A DNA stretch of 64,000 bases from Lentzea fradiae (GCF_900100955.1 NZ_FNCC01000008.1:248001-312000); one strand, 5' to 3'; positions 9,902-18,415 are shown, counted from the first letter of the stretch. Made by a program: numbers and translations. Notes: generated by a model from the sequence alone, not told the origin.

Positions 9902-12313
9902 GTGCACGACGCCCACGAGCTGGCCCGCCTGGTCGGCAAGCTCGACCTGAACGCCAAGGTGCGACTGCTGGCGGGGGGATCGGTCTGGCGCAGCCACGCC
10001 GAACCGGCCGTCGGGCTGCGCGCCCTGACGTTCTCCGACGGCCCGGCGGGCGTGCGCGGTCCCGGCTGGGACGAGCGCCGCACGTCGCTGGCGCTGCCGT
10101 CGCCGTCGGCCCTCGGCGCGACCTGGGACGAGGACCTCGTCGGCAGGCTCGGCGGCCTGCTCGCCGCCGAGTCGCGCCGCAAGGGCGTGGACGTGCTGCT
10201 CGCCCCCGTGCTGAACCTGCACCGGACCCCCTACGGCGGCCGCCACTTCGAGTGCTTCTCCGAAGACCCGCTGCTCACCGCCCGTCTCGGCGTCGCGTAC
10301 GTGCGCGGGGTGCAGGCCGGTGGTGTCGCGGCGACCCCGAAGCACTTCGTCGCCAACGAGACCGAGACCGACCGCCTCACCCACGACGTGCGGGTGGACG
10401 AGCGGACCCTGCGCGAGCTGTACCTGGCCCCGTTCGAGGCGGCAGTGGAGGCGGGCGCGTGGGCCGTGATGTCGGCCTACAACGGCGTGAACGGCCACCC
10501 GATGTCGGAGAACCCGTTGCTCACCACGCCGTTGAAGGACGAGTGGGGCTTCGACGGCCTCGTCGTGTCGGACTGGGGCGCGGTGCGGACCACCGCCGAG
10601 TCGGCGCTGTCCGGCCAGGACCTCGCGATGCCGGGGCCGTGGGGTCCGTGGGGCGAGCGGCTGGTGGCGGCGGTCGAGGCGGGGGAGGTGCCGGAGAGCC
10701 TGGTCGACGACAAGGTGCTCCGGCTGCTCCGGCTGGCCGCGCGGGTGGGGGCGCTGGAGGGGACGGGCTCCGAGAGCGCTCCCACCGCCGCGGGCGCGGA
10801 GGAGCCGGTCGCCGCGGGTGCGTCTGCCGTCGCCAGTGCGGGGGAGGCGTCCGCCGCCGACCTCGCGCTGCTTCGCGAAGCGGTCGCCGCGAGCACGGTT
10901 CTGTTGCGCAACAACGGGGTCCTGCCGCTTCCGTCCACCACGCGCATCGCCCTCATCGGTCCCGGCGCCATCGCTCCCCGCGTCCAGGGCGGTGGCAGCA
11001 GCGGGCTCTACCCGGCCGCGGAGAACTCCCTCCACGACGTCCTGTCCGTGCGGGCGGAGGTCGTCACCGAGCCCGGCCCGGTGATCGACGAGCGGCCCAC
11101 CCCGGTCGCCGCTCCCGTGCTGGTCCGCGTGCTCGGCGCGGACGACGCGGTGCTGTTCCGCGAGCACCGCCTGACCGGCCGCATTCTGGAGACCGCGGAG
11201 GTGCCGGGGGCGGCGACGCTGGAGATCAGCGCGGCGCTGAGCGTCACCGAGACCGGCCGGTGGCGGTTCGCGGTCGCCGGGTACGGCAGGCTGACGCTGG
11301 ACGTCGGCGGGGAGCGGGTCCTCGACGTCGTGCAGCCCGTCGACACCGACGACCCCGCCGTGAAGCACCTCCGCCCGCCGCACCACGAGGTCGAGGTCGC
11401 GCTCACCGAAGGCGACGAGGTCGAGCTGGTGGCCCGGCGCGAGCTGGCCGAGGACAGCGGCATGGCCTCGATGCTGGCCGCGGACCCACCGCGCAGGCCG
11501 GCGGGAGAGGCGTTCGCCGCCGCCGTCGCCGCCGCGGAACGCAGCGACGTCGCGATCGTGGTCGTCAGCACCACGGACGCGATCGAGAGCGAAGGCAGGG
11601 ACCGGTTCACGCTGGCGTTGCCGGGGAAGCAGGACGCGCTGGTCGGCGCGGTGTGCGCGGCGAACCCGAACACCGTCGTCGTGGTCAACTCCGGCGGCCC
11701 GGTGCTGATGCCGTGGCGCGAGGAGGCCGCGGCCGTGCTGCTCACCTGGTTCCCCGGCCAGGAGGGCGGCACCGGGCTCGCGGACGTGCTGTTCGGCGAC
11801 CGCGAACCCGGCGGGCGGCTGCCCACGACGTGGCCGCGCGAGGAGACCGACGTGCCGGTGCCGGACTTCCTTCCGGTGCACAGGGAGCTGCCGTACCGCG
11901 AAGGGCTCGACATCGGGTACCGGGCGTGGGCCGTGAACGACGCCGCGCCCGCGTACTGGTTCGGCCACGGACTCGGCTACACCACCTGGGACTACGAGGA
12001 AGCACGCGTCGAGCGCGACGTGGTCCGCGTCCGGGTGCGCAACACCGGGCGGCGTCCGGGGCGGGAGGTCGTGCAGGTCTACCTCAGCCGGCCGGACAGC
12101 GCCGTCACCAGGCCGGCGCGCTGGCTGGCGGGCTTCGCGGCCGTCACCGCCGGGCCGGGTGAGGCGGTGGAGGCGCTCGTGCGGGTGCCGCAACGGGCCA
12201 TCGGCCACTGGGACGGCGGGTGGGCGGTCGAGCCGGGCGCGTTCACGGTCCTGGTCGGACCACACGCCGGTCACACGCCCTTGACGCTGACCGCGGCCCT
12301 CCGCCCGTGGTGA
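9902..12313 (+). CDS. Glycoside hydrolase family 3 with PA14-like insertion (beta-glucosidase/xylosidase type)
   Basis: An 803-aa GH3 enzyme. The N-terminal barrel carries RHFECFSEDPLLTARLG, KHFVANETETDR and the nucleophile motif LVVSDWGAV (Asp224). The second alpha/beta domain follows, with a PA14-like insertion at roughly 395-520 and an Fn3-like domain at the C-terminus. PA14 insertions in GH3 shape the substrate pocket toward short oligosaccharides. There is no signal peptide, so it should act in the cytoplasm on imported di- or oligosaccharides, matching the neighbouring transporter. The GTG at 9902 follows AAGGAGG. The LacI gene starts 8 bp after the stop, so the two are probably cotranscribed. 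Exact specificity (gluco, xylo, other) cannot be told. Confidence 0.88.
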   Translation: MHDAHELARLVGKLDLNAKVRLLAGGSVWRSHAEPAVGLRALTFSDGPAGVRGPGWDERRTSLALPSPSALGATWDEDLVGRLGGLLAAESRRKGVDVLLAPVLNLHRTPYGGRHFECFSEDPLLTARLGVAYVRGVQAGGVAATPKHFVANETETDRLTHDVRVDERTLRELYLAPFEAAVEAGAWAVMSAYNGVNGHPMSENPLLTTPLKDEWGFDGLVVSDWGAVRTTAESALSGQDLAMPGPWGPWGERLVAAVEAGEVPESLVDDKVLRLLRLAARVGALEGTGSESAPTAAGAEEPVAAGASAVASAGEASAADLALLREAVAASTVLLRNNGVLPLPSTTRIALIGPGAIAPRVQGGGSSGLYPAAENSLHDVLSVRAEVVTEPGPVIDERPTPVAAPVLVRVLGADDAVLFREHRLTGRILETAEVPGAATLEISAALSVTETGRWRFAVAGYGRLTLDVGGERVLDVVQPVDTDDPAVKHLRPPHHEVEVALTEGDEVELVARRELAEDSGMASMLAADPPRRPAGEAFAAAVAAAERSDVAIVVVSTTDAIESEGRDRFTLALPGKQDALVGAVCAANPNTVVVVNSGGPVLMPWREEAAAVLLTWFPGQEGGTGLADVLFGDREPGGRLPTTWPREETDVPVPDFLPVHRELPYREGLDIGYRAWAVNDAAPAYWFGHGLGYTTWDYEEARVERDVVRVRVRNTGRRPGREVVQVYLSRPDSAVTRPARWLAGFAAVTAGPGEAVEALVRVPQRAIGHWDGGWAVEPGAFTVLVGPHAGHTPLTLTAALRPW

Positions 12314-12321
12314 GACGGATC

Positions 12322-13335
12322 ATGATCAGGTCCACGCCCACGCTGGAGGACGTCGCCAGGCTCGCCGGGGTCTCCAGGGCGACCGTCTCCCGCGTCGTGA
12401 ACGGCACCCGCAACGTCGACCCGCGCATCCAGGAGACGGTGCGCGACGCGATCGCGCGGACCGGGTACATCCCCAACCACGCGGCCCGCTCGCTCGTCAC
12501 CCGGCGGACCGGGACGGTGGCGCTGGTCATCTCCGGTGCCGGTGGCGGGTCCGACGTGTTCGTGGACCCGTTCTTCGGCCGGATCACGGCCGGTGTCGTC
12601 GACTTCCTGCGCACCCGCGGCGTGCACCCGGTGCTGATGCTCGCCGACACCGACCGGGCCAGGGTGGAGGTCGTGGAGTTCCTGCGCCAGGGGAGCGCGG
12701 ACGGCGCGCTCCTGGTCACCACGCACGCCGCCGAGACCTTGCCCGCGCGGCTGCTCAAAGCCCGCGTGCCGACGGTGCTCTTCGCGCGACCGGGCGACCC
12801 GATGCCGGTGAGCTACGTCGACCTCGACCACCAGGGCGGGGGAAGGCTCGCGGCGGCGCGGTTCGTGGAGATCGGGCGCACCCGCGTCGCCACCATCTCG
12901 GGGCCGTTGGACGTCCACGCCAGTCAAGACAGGCTCACCGGGTTCCGCGAAGCCATGGCGCGCAACGGTTTTCCGTACGTCCCCGCGGTCGAGGGCGGCT
13001 TCACCGCGGCGAGCGGCTCGGCGGCGATGCTCCGCCTGCTCGACGAGCACCCCGACGTGGACGGTGTCTTCGCGGCGAACGACCTGATGGCTCAGGGAGC
13101 CGTGGAAGTGTTGCTGGCACAGGGGAAACGGGTTCCCGGCGACGTCGCCGTCGTCGGTTTCGACGACAGCGCGCCCGCGCTGGCCTGCCGTCCCGCGCTC
13201 ACGACCATCCGGCAGCCGGTGGAGCTGATGGCGGCGAAGATGGCCGAGGTGCTGGTCACGGCACTCGACGATCCCGAGGAACCGCCGCGGTCGGTCATCT
13301 TCGAACCGGAGCTGGTCGTCAGGGCCTCGGCATGA
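12322..13335 (+). CDS. LacI-family transcriptional regulator of the CAZyme regulon
   Basis: A 337-aa LacI/GalR protein. The HTH (TLEDVARLAGVSRATVSRVVNG) is followed by a hinge helix (IPNHAARSLVTRRTG) and a periplasmic-binding-protein-like effector domain ending with VVGFDDSAPALACRPALTTIRQP. The ATG at 12322 gives the standard N-terminus. It probably autoregulates, because the GH3 promoter upstream has a perfect LacI-type palindrome. The same palindrome precedes four more genes up to 18510, so this is the best candidate for the regulon repressor. The inducer is probably a disaccharide or glucose-type sugar; that is inference. Confidence 0.9.
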   Translation: MIRSTPTLEDVARLAGVSRATVSRVVNGTRNVDPRIQETVRDAIARTGYIPNHAARSLVTRRTGTVALVISGAGGGSDVFVDPFFGRITAGVVDFLRTRGVHPVLMLADTDRARVEVVEFLRQGSADGALLVTTHAAETLPARLLKARVPTVLFARPGDPMPVSYVDLDHQGGGRLAAARFVEIGRTRVATISGPLDVHASQDRLTGFREAMARNGFPYVPAVEGGFTAASGSAAMLRLLDEHPDVDGVFAANDLMAQGAVEVLLAQGKRVPGDVAVVGFDDSAPALACRPALTTIRQPVELMAAKMAEVLVTALDDPEEPPRSVIFEPELVVRASA

Positions 13336-13383
13336 TTGACCTGGGTGACACCACGCGTTAATCTACGGGAGAGCGCTCTCCCG
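13336..13383 (+). promoter_or_regulatory. Promoter and LacI operator before the beta-helix gene
   Basis: TTGACC at 13336-13341, a 17-bp spacer and TAATCT at 13359-13364 make a near-consensus vegetative promoter. The perfect palindrome CGGGAGAGCGCTCTCCCG follows at 13366-13383, one base after the -10 box, so a bound LacI protein would block initiation. Confidence 0.85.
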
Positions 13384-13445
13384 GCGTCCGGTGCCACGGA
13401 CGCCACCGTTCGGGCTCACTCGGCCCCAAAGGTGTAGGCAGGATC

Positions 13446-15644
13446 ATGAGCTCTCCCCTGTCCAGGTCGGCTGCCCTGGCGGCCGCTGCTCTGTGTCTCG
13501 TGACCACCGCAAGCATCACCACCACCTCCGCGGGCGCCGCGGACTGCGGCGCCACCAACGTCGCGCTCGGCAAACCGGCCACGGCCTCGTCGACCGAGAA
13601 CGGCGGCACCCCTGCTTCCGCCGCCGTGGACGGCGACGCGGGCACCAGGTGGTCGTCGCAGTTCTCCGACCCCCAGTGGGTCCAGGTCGACCTCGGCTCC
13701 ACCCAGGAGGTCTGCCGCGTCTTTCTGAGCTGGGAGTCCGCGCACGGCAAGGCGTTCCAGGTCCAGGTGTCCGACAGCGCCACCGACGGCTCGTGGAGCG
13801 ACGTCTACTCGACCACGACGAGCGCGGGCGGCACGCAGTCGCTCGACGTCTCCGGCACCGGCCGCTACGTGCGCGTGCTGGGCACCCAGCGCGCCACCGG
13901 CTGGGGCTACTCGTTGTGGGAGCTGGGAGTCTTCACCACGACGACCAGCACGCCGGGCGTCACCCCGACCGACCCGCGCAACCCCGACTTCGGCCCCAAC
14001 GTGTTCGTCTACGGCCCCGAGTCGTCCCAGGCGGACATGCAGGCTCGCTTCGACGCCATCTCCGCGCAGATGAAGACGAACCAGTTCGGTCCGCAGCGCT
14101 ATGCCGTGCTGTTCAAGCCCGGTACCTACAACGCCGACGTCAACCTGCGCTTCTACACCCAGGTCGCGGGTCTCGGCCTGATGCCGGACGACGTGAACGT
14201 CAACGGCCACATCCGGGTCGAGGCCGACTGGCTGCAGCAGGGCGACGACCCGAACAACCTCGGCAACGCGACCCAGAACTTCTGGCGCGGCGCGGAGAAC
14301 CTGTCGGTGACGCTGCCCGCGAACCAGGTCGAGCGCTGGGCGGTCTCGCAGGCCACCGCGTACCGCAGGATGCACCTGCGCGGCCAGGCGCACCTGTGGA
14401 ACGGCTACGACGGCTGGGCCAGCGGCGGCCTGATCGTGGACAGCAAGATCGACGGCACCGTCATCTCCGGTTCGCAGCAGCAGTTCCTCACCCGCAACAG
14501 CAACCTGGTGGACGGCTGGGCGGGATCGGTGTGGAACATGGTGTTCGCCGGCACGCAGGGCGCGCCAGCTGACCACTTCCCGGACCCGTCGCACACGACC
14601 GTCGACACCTCGCCGGTCACCCGCGAGAAGCCGTACCTCTACCTGGACGGCTCCGGTGAGTACCGGGTCTTCCTGCCCGCGCTGCGCCGCGACTCCCGCG
14701 GCACCAGCTGGGAGAACGGCAACCCCGGTTCGTCGGTCTCCCTCGCGGACTTCTACGTCGTCAAGCCCGGCACCCCGGCGGCCACCATCAACGCCGCCCT
14801 GGCGCAGGGCAAGCACCTCCTGCTCACGCCGGGCATCCACCAGCTCGACGACACGATCCGGGTGACCCGCCCGAACACCGTCGTGCTCGGGCTCGGCCTC
14901 GCGACCCTCACGCCGACCACCGGCAAGGCCGCGCTCACGACGTCCGATGTGGACGGTGTGCGGCTGGCGGGGTTCCTCGTCGACGCCGGGGTCCAGAACT
15001 CCCCGGTGCTGCTGGAGATCGGTGACGGCGGCGCGAACGACCACTCGGCGAACCCGACCTCGCTGCACGACGTGTACCTGCGCGTCGGCGGCTCCCAGGC
15101 GGGCAAGGCGACGGTCAGCATGCGGGTCAACAGCAGCGACACCATCATCGACCACACCTGGGTGTGGCGGGCCGACCACGGCGAGGGCGTGAGCTGGACG
15201 GCGAACCCCGGCCGCAACGGCGTGGTCGTCAACGGCGACGACGTGGTGGCGTACGGCCTGTTCGTCGAGCACTACCAACAGCACAACCTGGTGTGGAACG
15301 GCAACGGCGGCAAAGTCTTCCTGTACCAGAACGAGCTGCCGTACGACCCGCCGAACCAGGCCGCGTGGATGAACGGCTCACAGCGCGGCTGGGCGGGCTA
15401 CAAGGTCGCGGACCAGGTCACCACGCACGAGGCGTTCGGCGTCGGCGTGTACGCCTTCAACCAGGCGGACCCGAGCATCGTGACGGACAACGGCTTCGAG
15501 GCGCCGAACCGGCCGGGAGTGCGGTTCACGCACCTGGTCACCGTGTCGCTCGGCGGCGTGGGCACGATCGCCAACGTCATCAACGGCACCGGCGGTGTCG
15601 CGGACCAGGCCAACCAGGTCCGTTACCTGGTGAACTATCCGTGA
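13446..15644 (+). CDS. Secreted discoidin (CBM32-like) and right-handed beta-helix protein
   Basis: A 732-aa secreted protein. The signal peptide (about 1-32, ending TSAGAA) is followed by an F5/8 type C/CBM32-like domain (about 36-165, VALGKPATASSTENGG to WGYSLWELGVF). The remaining 550 residues have the glycine/asparagine-rich repeats of a pectate-lyase-type parallel beta-helix, in two halves joined near residue 430. Relatives are common in actinobacteria and are often labelled as coagulation-factor 5/8 proteins or, wrongly, adenylyl cyclase. The fold suggests a polysaccharide-active enzyme, like two-helix GH55 glucanases, but I cannot identify catalytic residues. It has a LacI-type operator and is translationally coupled to a sensor-like protein. 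Confidence 0.75.
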   Translation: MSSPLSRSAALAAAALCLVTTASITTTSAGAADCGATNVALGKPATASSTENGGTPASAAVDGDAGTRWSSQFSDPQWVQVDLGSTQEVCRVFLSWESAHGKAFQVQVSDSATDGSWSDVYSTTTSAGGTQSLDVSGTGRYVRVLGTQRATGWGYSLWELGVFTTTTSTPGVTPTDPRNPDFGPNVFVYGPESSQADMQARFDAISAQMKTNQFGPQRYAVLFKPGTYNADVNLRFYTQVAGLGLMPDDVNVNGHIRVEADWLQQGDDPNNLGNATQNFWRGAENLSVTLPANQVERWAVSQATAYRRMHLRGQAHLWNGYDGWASGGLIVDSKIDGTVISGSQQQFLTRNSNLVDGWAGSVWNMVFAGTQGAPADHFPDPSHTTVDTSPVTREKPYLYLDGSGEYRVFLPALRRDSRGTSWENGNPGSSVSLADFYVVKPGTPAATINAALAQGKHLLLTPGIHQLDDTIRVTRPNTVVLGLGLATLTPTTGKAALTTSDVDGVRLAGFLVDAGVQNSPVLLEIGDGGANDHSANPTSLHDVYLRVGGSQAGKATVSMRVNSSDTIIDHTWVWRADHGEGVSWTANPGRNGVVVNGDDVVAYGLFVEHYQQHNLVWNGNGGKVFLYQNELPYDPPNQAAWMNGSQRGWAGYKVADQVTTHEAFGVGVYAFNQADPSIVTDNGFEAPNRPGVRFTHLVTVSLGGVGTIANVINGTGGVADQANQVRYLVNYP

Positions 15645-16396
15645 GCCTGATCGGCGTGCTCTCCCGGGACACCCTTCCCGGCGAGAGCACGCCCGCTCTG
15701 GCGGGCATCGGGCACGCGGCGCACCGGGCGGGCAGCGGCCTGCTCCTGTGCGCCGACCTCGACTTCGTCCAGAGCAGGGACGTGCCGTTGAGCGGCTGCG
15801 TCCTGCTGGACCGCACGGCCGACGAGCACGACCTCACCACGCTGATCGAGCACGCGATCCCGTTCGTGTCGATCGGCAGGCGTGAGGTCGTGGGAACGAG
15901 CGTCCCGTGCGTGGACGTCGACTACGCCGCGGGCGTGCGCGACCTCGTCGCGCGCACCGCGGCTCTCGGCCACCGCCAGATCGTCTACATCGGAATGCCG
16001 AGCGGGGCGGCGTCGGTGGAACGCCTGCACGCCTTCCGTGCCGCTGTGGCGGAGTTCGGCGTGCACGGCCGGCACGCTCCCGCCGTCTGGCTCGACCAGG
16101 TGCTGCGCCTCGGCGTGACGGCCGTCATAGCGGAACACCCCGACGACGCGGCCGGGCTCATCGCCGCGGCACGGCGCCGGAACCTGTCGGTGCCGGGCGA
16201 CCTCTCGGTGATGACGCTCGACACATCGGAGCACGACCCGCAGGGGATCACGGGGGTGCGGGTGCCGAGGTGGGAGACCGGCCGGAGGGCGGTGCACCTG
16301 CTCGCCCGTTTGCCGCAACGCGCACCGCAGGTGCTGGTGGAGTGCGAGTTCGTCGGGGGGACGACGCTGGCGGCACCCCGTCCGCCGGCGCGCTAG
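15641..16396 (+). CDS. LacI/GalR effector-binding domain protein lacking the DNA-binding domain
   Basis: A 251-aa protein starting at a GTG that overlaps the upstream stop (GTGA), so translation is coupled. The sequence begins directly at the first strand of a LacI/GalR sugar-binding domain (SLIGVLSRDTLPGESTPALAGIGHAAHRAG) and continues through GHRQIVYIG, an AVIAEHPDDAAGLIAAARRRNLSVPGDLSVMTLD segment and the C-terminal lobe. The HTH and hinge helix that precede this domain in every normal LacI protein are absent, and the bases upstream code for the beta-helix protein. There is no signal peptide or lipobox, so it is not an exported binding protein. It may pair with the full LacI protein or sense sugar in another way. 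Confidence 0.7.
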   Translation: MSLIGVLSRDTLPGESTPALAGIGHAAHRAGSGLLLCADLDFVQSRDVPLSGCVLLDRTADEHDLTTLIEHAIPFVSIGRREVVGTSVPCVDVDYAAGVRDLVARTAALGHRQIVYIGMPSGAASVERLHAFRAAVAEFGVHGRHAPAVWLDQVLRLGVTAVIAEHPDDAAGLIAAARRRNLSVPGDLSVMTLDTSEHDPQGITGVRVPRWETGRRAVHLLARLPQRAPQVLVECEFVGGTTLAAPRPPAR

Positions 16397-16439
16397 TGCT
16401 GTGTATGTCCCAGGGTGTTCAGCCTGTCGAGACGGACGT

Positions 16440-16496
16440 TTGACATCCATTTGTCTTGCTTCATAGCATCGCCACCAGGGCTGGGAGAGCGCTCTC
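16440..16496 (+). promoter_or_regulatory. Promoter and LacI operator upstream of the malectin gene
   Basis: TTGACA at 16440-16445 and TAGCAT at 16464-16469 (18-bp spacer) are followed by the palindrome core GAGAGCGCTCTC at 16485-16496. The spacing resembles the other LacI-type promoters in this locus. Confidence 0.7.
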
Positions 16497-16536
16497 AGGC
16501 AGCTCGGAACACCCCTCGTCCTCCGCAGGAGACGTC

Positions 16537-16554
16537 ATGTCCCGCCTTCACTAG
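16537..16554 (+). other. Six-codon open frame MSRLH-stop in the malectin leader
   Basis: ATG at 16537 follows GCAGGAG and the frame ends at TAG 16552-16554. The 5' context resembles that of the glycosidase gene at 18510: operator, then CACCCCT or ACACCCCT, then GCAGGAGACG, then an ATG coding M-(S/F)-R-L. It may be the stump of a lost signal-peptide gene duplicated together with its promoter, or a regulatory leader peptide. Confidence 0.35.
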
Positions 16555-16677
16555 ACCTGCACCGCGGCTCCCGCGCCCCTGGCACCCGCACAGGTGTGCC
16601 GGGTGCGGTCGCAGCCGCGTGTGCACCGCTTTCCCCGAACGAGTTCGGCGCCTGCCGGCGCCGATCCGCGCACGGCT

Positions 16678-16693
16678 GGGAGAACGCTTTCCC
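16678..16693. promoter_or_regulatory. Degenerate second LacI-type site
   Basis: GGGAGAACGCTTTCCC differs from the GGGAGAGCGCTCTCCC consensus of this locus at two positions and is about 50 bp before the malectin start codon. It could be a weak auxiliary operator or chance. Confidence 0.35.
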
Positions 16694-16742
16694 GGTCGGG
16701 CGCACCCCCGTTGAGAACAACCAAGGTGGTGCTACTTCTCGC

Positions 16743-17294
16743 ATGCGCAAATTCATTCGGATGATCACGGCGGGCGCGGCGGCGGCCGCTCTGCTGCTCG
16801 GCACGGCGCAGACCTCGCTCGCGGCCGACCCCGTGGTCGTGGACGCCGGCGGTGCGGGTGACATCGGCGTCGGCGGCCTGGTGGACACCAAGCCGGCCGA
16901 CAAGCGCTCGAACGTGGTCTTCAGCCGCACGGTGAAGAACAGGATCGACCCCGAGATCTGGTACACCTCCCGGTACCTGGAGTCGTCCTACGAGCTCACC
17001 GGCCTGACCGCGGGTGCCTCGTACGAGCTGCGCCTGTACTTCCTCGACTGGTACTTCTCCCGCCCCGGCCAGCGGGTCTTCGACGTCGACGTCAACGGCA
17101 CCCGCGTGCTGAGCGACTTCGACATCATCGGCACCGCGGTCGCCGCCGGCGCGGACGGCCCGCAGACGGCCTTCGGCGTGGAGAAGGACATCCCGGTCAC
17201 CGCCGACGCCGACGGCAAGGTGCGCGTCGACTTCCTGCGCGGCGCGGTCGACCAGCCGCAGATCAACGCCCTGGTGATCGTGCCTGCCGCGTAG
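16743..17294 (+). CDS. Secreted malectin-domain protein
   Basis: A 183-aa protein made of a signal peptide (RKFIRMITAGAAAAALLLG to SLAAD, cleavage near residue 28) and one malectin domain. The domain starts VVVDAGGAGDIGVGG, contains SSYELTGLTAGASYELRLYFLDWYFS and RVFDVDVNG, and ends QPQINALVIVPA. Malectin/CBM57 domains bind glucose-containing disaccharides. With nothing else attached, the product is probably a secreted carbohydrate-binding protein, not an enzyme. The ATG at 16743 has AAGGTGG 13 bp upstream, a rather long spacing. The gene converges on the DUF1996 gene across a strong hairpin. Confidence 0.8.
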   Translation: MRKFIRMITAGAAAAALLLGTAQTSLAADPVVVDAGGAGDIGVGGLVDTKPADKRSNVVFSRTVKNRIDPEIWYTSRYLESSYELTGLTAGASYELRLYFLDWYFSRPGQRVFDVDVNGTRVLSDFDIIGTAVAAGADGPQTAFGVEKDIPVTADADGKVRVDFLRGAVDQPQINALVIVPAA

Positions 17295-17367
17295 CCATCC
17301 CCGCGCGCAGGCTGGAGGCGGGGCGCCAGGTCCACGAGACCGGCGCCCCGCACTCGTTCCCGCTGAC

Positions 17368-17407
17368 GGAAGAACACCCCCGGGACACGTCCCGGGGGTG
17401 TTCTTCC
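17368..17407. terminator. Bidirectional terminator hairpin
   Basis: A perfect 19-bp inverted repeat (17368-17386 and 17389-17407, two bases between the arms) lies between the convergent malectin and DUF1996 genes. The left arm begins GGAAGAACACCCCCGGGAC. Confidence 0.9.
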
Positions 17408-17416
17408 GTCCGGCGA

Positions 17417-18325
17417 CTACCTGGGGAGCCGGTAGTCCGGTCCGAGCGCGGCGCCCCGGTGGGGCTTGTACTGGTCGTAGCCGCGCGGGTCGCACTGCAG
17501 GCCGCCGTTGATGCAGTGGCCGACGAGCGCGGCCTGGGTGGGCGCGTCCCAGGCGTTCATGAAGTCGTAGTGCCAGGTGAAGCCGCGGCCGCTGGACAGC
17601 CGGACGCGGGACATGTCACCGGACACCGGGAACGCCATCTTGAACTCGATCATGGGCACCGCGACCGGGTGCGACGGCGGGCACACCAGCGTCGCCCGGT
17701 CCGGGTAGGCCATGTGGGACTTGTGGTCGGCGGAGTCGAGGTCGCGGCCGTTCCAGCAGGACGGTGCCTGGTAGCGGACGTTGAGCTGGCTGCCGGGCGC
17801 GCAGTGGGCCGGGATGTCCCAGTTGTGGAAGCTGTCACCGCACTCCCAGCCCTCGACGGCGCCGGGGGAGGTGCGGAACTCGTCCTGCGTCGCCGTGGGG
17901 CTGCCGACGACGAACCGGATGCCCGGCGGGAACGGCACGACGTCCTGGTACCTCAGGATTCCCGACTTGTAGTAGATGACCTGGTCGCCGATCGGCCGCA
18001 CGACCTCGTCGCCGTTCAGCACGGACGGGAACCAGTAGGCGGACTTGTCGTCGGGGGTCTTGCAGTTGGTGCTGCCCGCCTTGAGCGAGTCGTTGGTGCT
18101 GCTCGCGTTCGTGGAGTCGTTGCCGAGGAACGTGTGCAGGTGCGACGCGCCCGGAAGGCCGGGGAAGACGATCGGGTCGTCCGGGCGGTCCGCGGTGAAG
18201 GAGCAGTTCGCTTGGAACTCGTGGTGGCTGACGTAGTCGTCGGCCTGGGCCGAGTGGGTCGCCACCGCGAACGCGGCGGCGACGAGGCCGGCCGCGACGG
18301 CCAGCGAGGTGAGTTTCCTGGACAA
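17417..18325 (-). CDS. Secreted DUF1996 protein
   Basis: A 302-aa protein with a signal peptide (about 1-28, AVATHSAQA-DDYV) followed by a DUF1996 domain. Typical motifs are HHEFQANCSF, SHLHTFLGN, KTPDDKSAYWFPSVL, DWDIPAHC-like HNWDIPAHC and HKSHMAYP. DUF1996 proteins occur in fungi and actinobacteria, often with carbohydrate-binding modules, and may be carbohydrate-active; no activity is established to my knowledge. Six cysteines suggest disulfides. The start is a TTG at 18325 with AGGAGG six bases upstream; no ATG or GTG gives a complete signal peptide. The LacI-type operator in its promoter makes it part of the sugar regulon. Confidence 0.85.
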   Translation of the reverse strand: MSRKLTSLAVAAGLVAAAFAVATHSAQADDYVSHHEFQANCSFTADRPDDPIVFPGLPGASHLHTFLGNDSTNASSTNDSLKAGSTNCKTPDDKSAYWFPSVLNGDEVVRPIGDQVIYYKSGILRYQDVVPFPPGIRFVVGSPTATQDEFRTSPGAVEGWECGDSFHNWDIPAHCAPGSQLNVRYQAPSCWNGRDLDSADHKSHMAYPDRATLVCPPSHPVAVPMIEFKMAFPVSGDMSRVRLSSGRGFTWHYDFMNAWDAPTQAALVGHCINGGLQCDPRGYDQYKPHRGAALGPDYRLPR

Positions 18326-18357
18326 CTGTGTCCTCCTGCCGACGTGGGGTCACCGGC

Positions 18358-18407
18358 TGGGAGAGCGCTCTCCCAAGAAGAGTCCCGCCGTCGGCGGGGA
18401 GTGTCAA
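18358..18407 (-). promoter_or_regulatory. Promoter and LacI operator of the DUF1996 gene
   Basis: Reading the minus strand, TTGACA (18407-18402), a 17-bp spacer and GACTCT (18384-18379) are followed by the perfect palindrome TGGGAGAGCGCTCTCCCA (18358-18375). This is the same arrangement, including the GACTCT box, as at the GH3 promoter. Confidence 0.85.
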
Positions 18408-18415
18408 GGGGTTCG

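Larger units (their letters stand above)
16397..16742 (+). other. 346-bp gene-free leader region of the malectin gene
   Basis: This stretch separates the HTH-less LacI protein from the malectin gene. It contains a promoter with LacI operator (16440-16496), a six-codon open frame with its own ribosome-binding site (16537-16554) and a degenerate second operator (16678-16693). I see no longer coding sequence on either strand. The long leader is unlike the short leaders of the other regulon genes. Confidence 0.6.

Noticed and set aside
10772..10783. A LacI-type half match (GAGAGCGCTCCC) inside the GH3 gene
   Set aside because: It is one base short of the palindrome and lies in coding sequence with a high background of such words; it could be an auxiliary site but I do not claim it.
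8600..12274. A very long open frame on the minus strand (over 1200 codons) opposite the ROK and GH3 genes
   Set aside because: Its translation is Arg/Ala/Gly/His-rich low-complexity sequence with no family motif, as expected opposite high-GC coding DNA; the ROK and GH3 genes explain the region.
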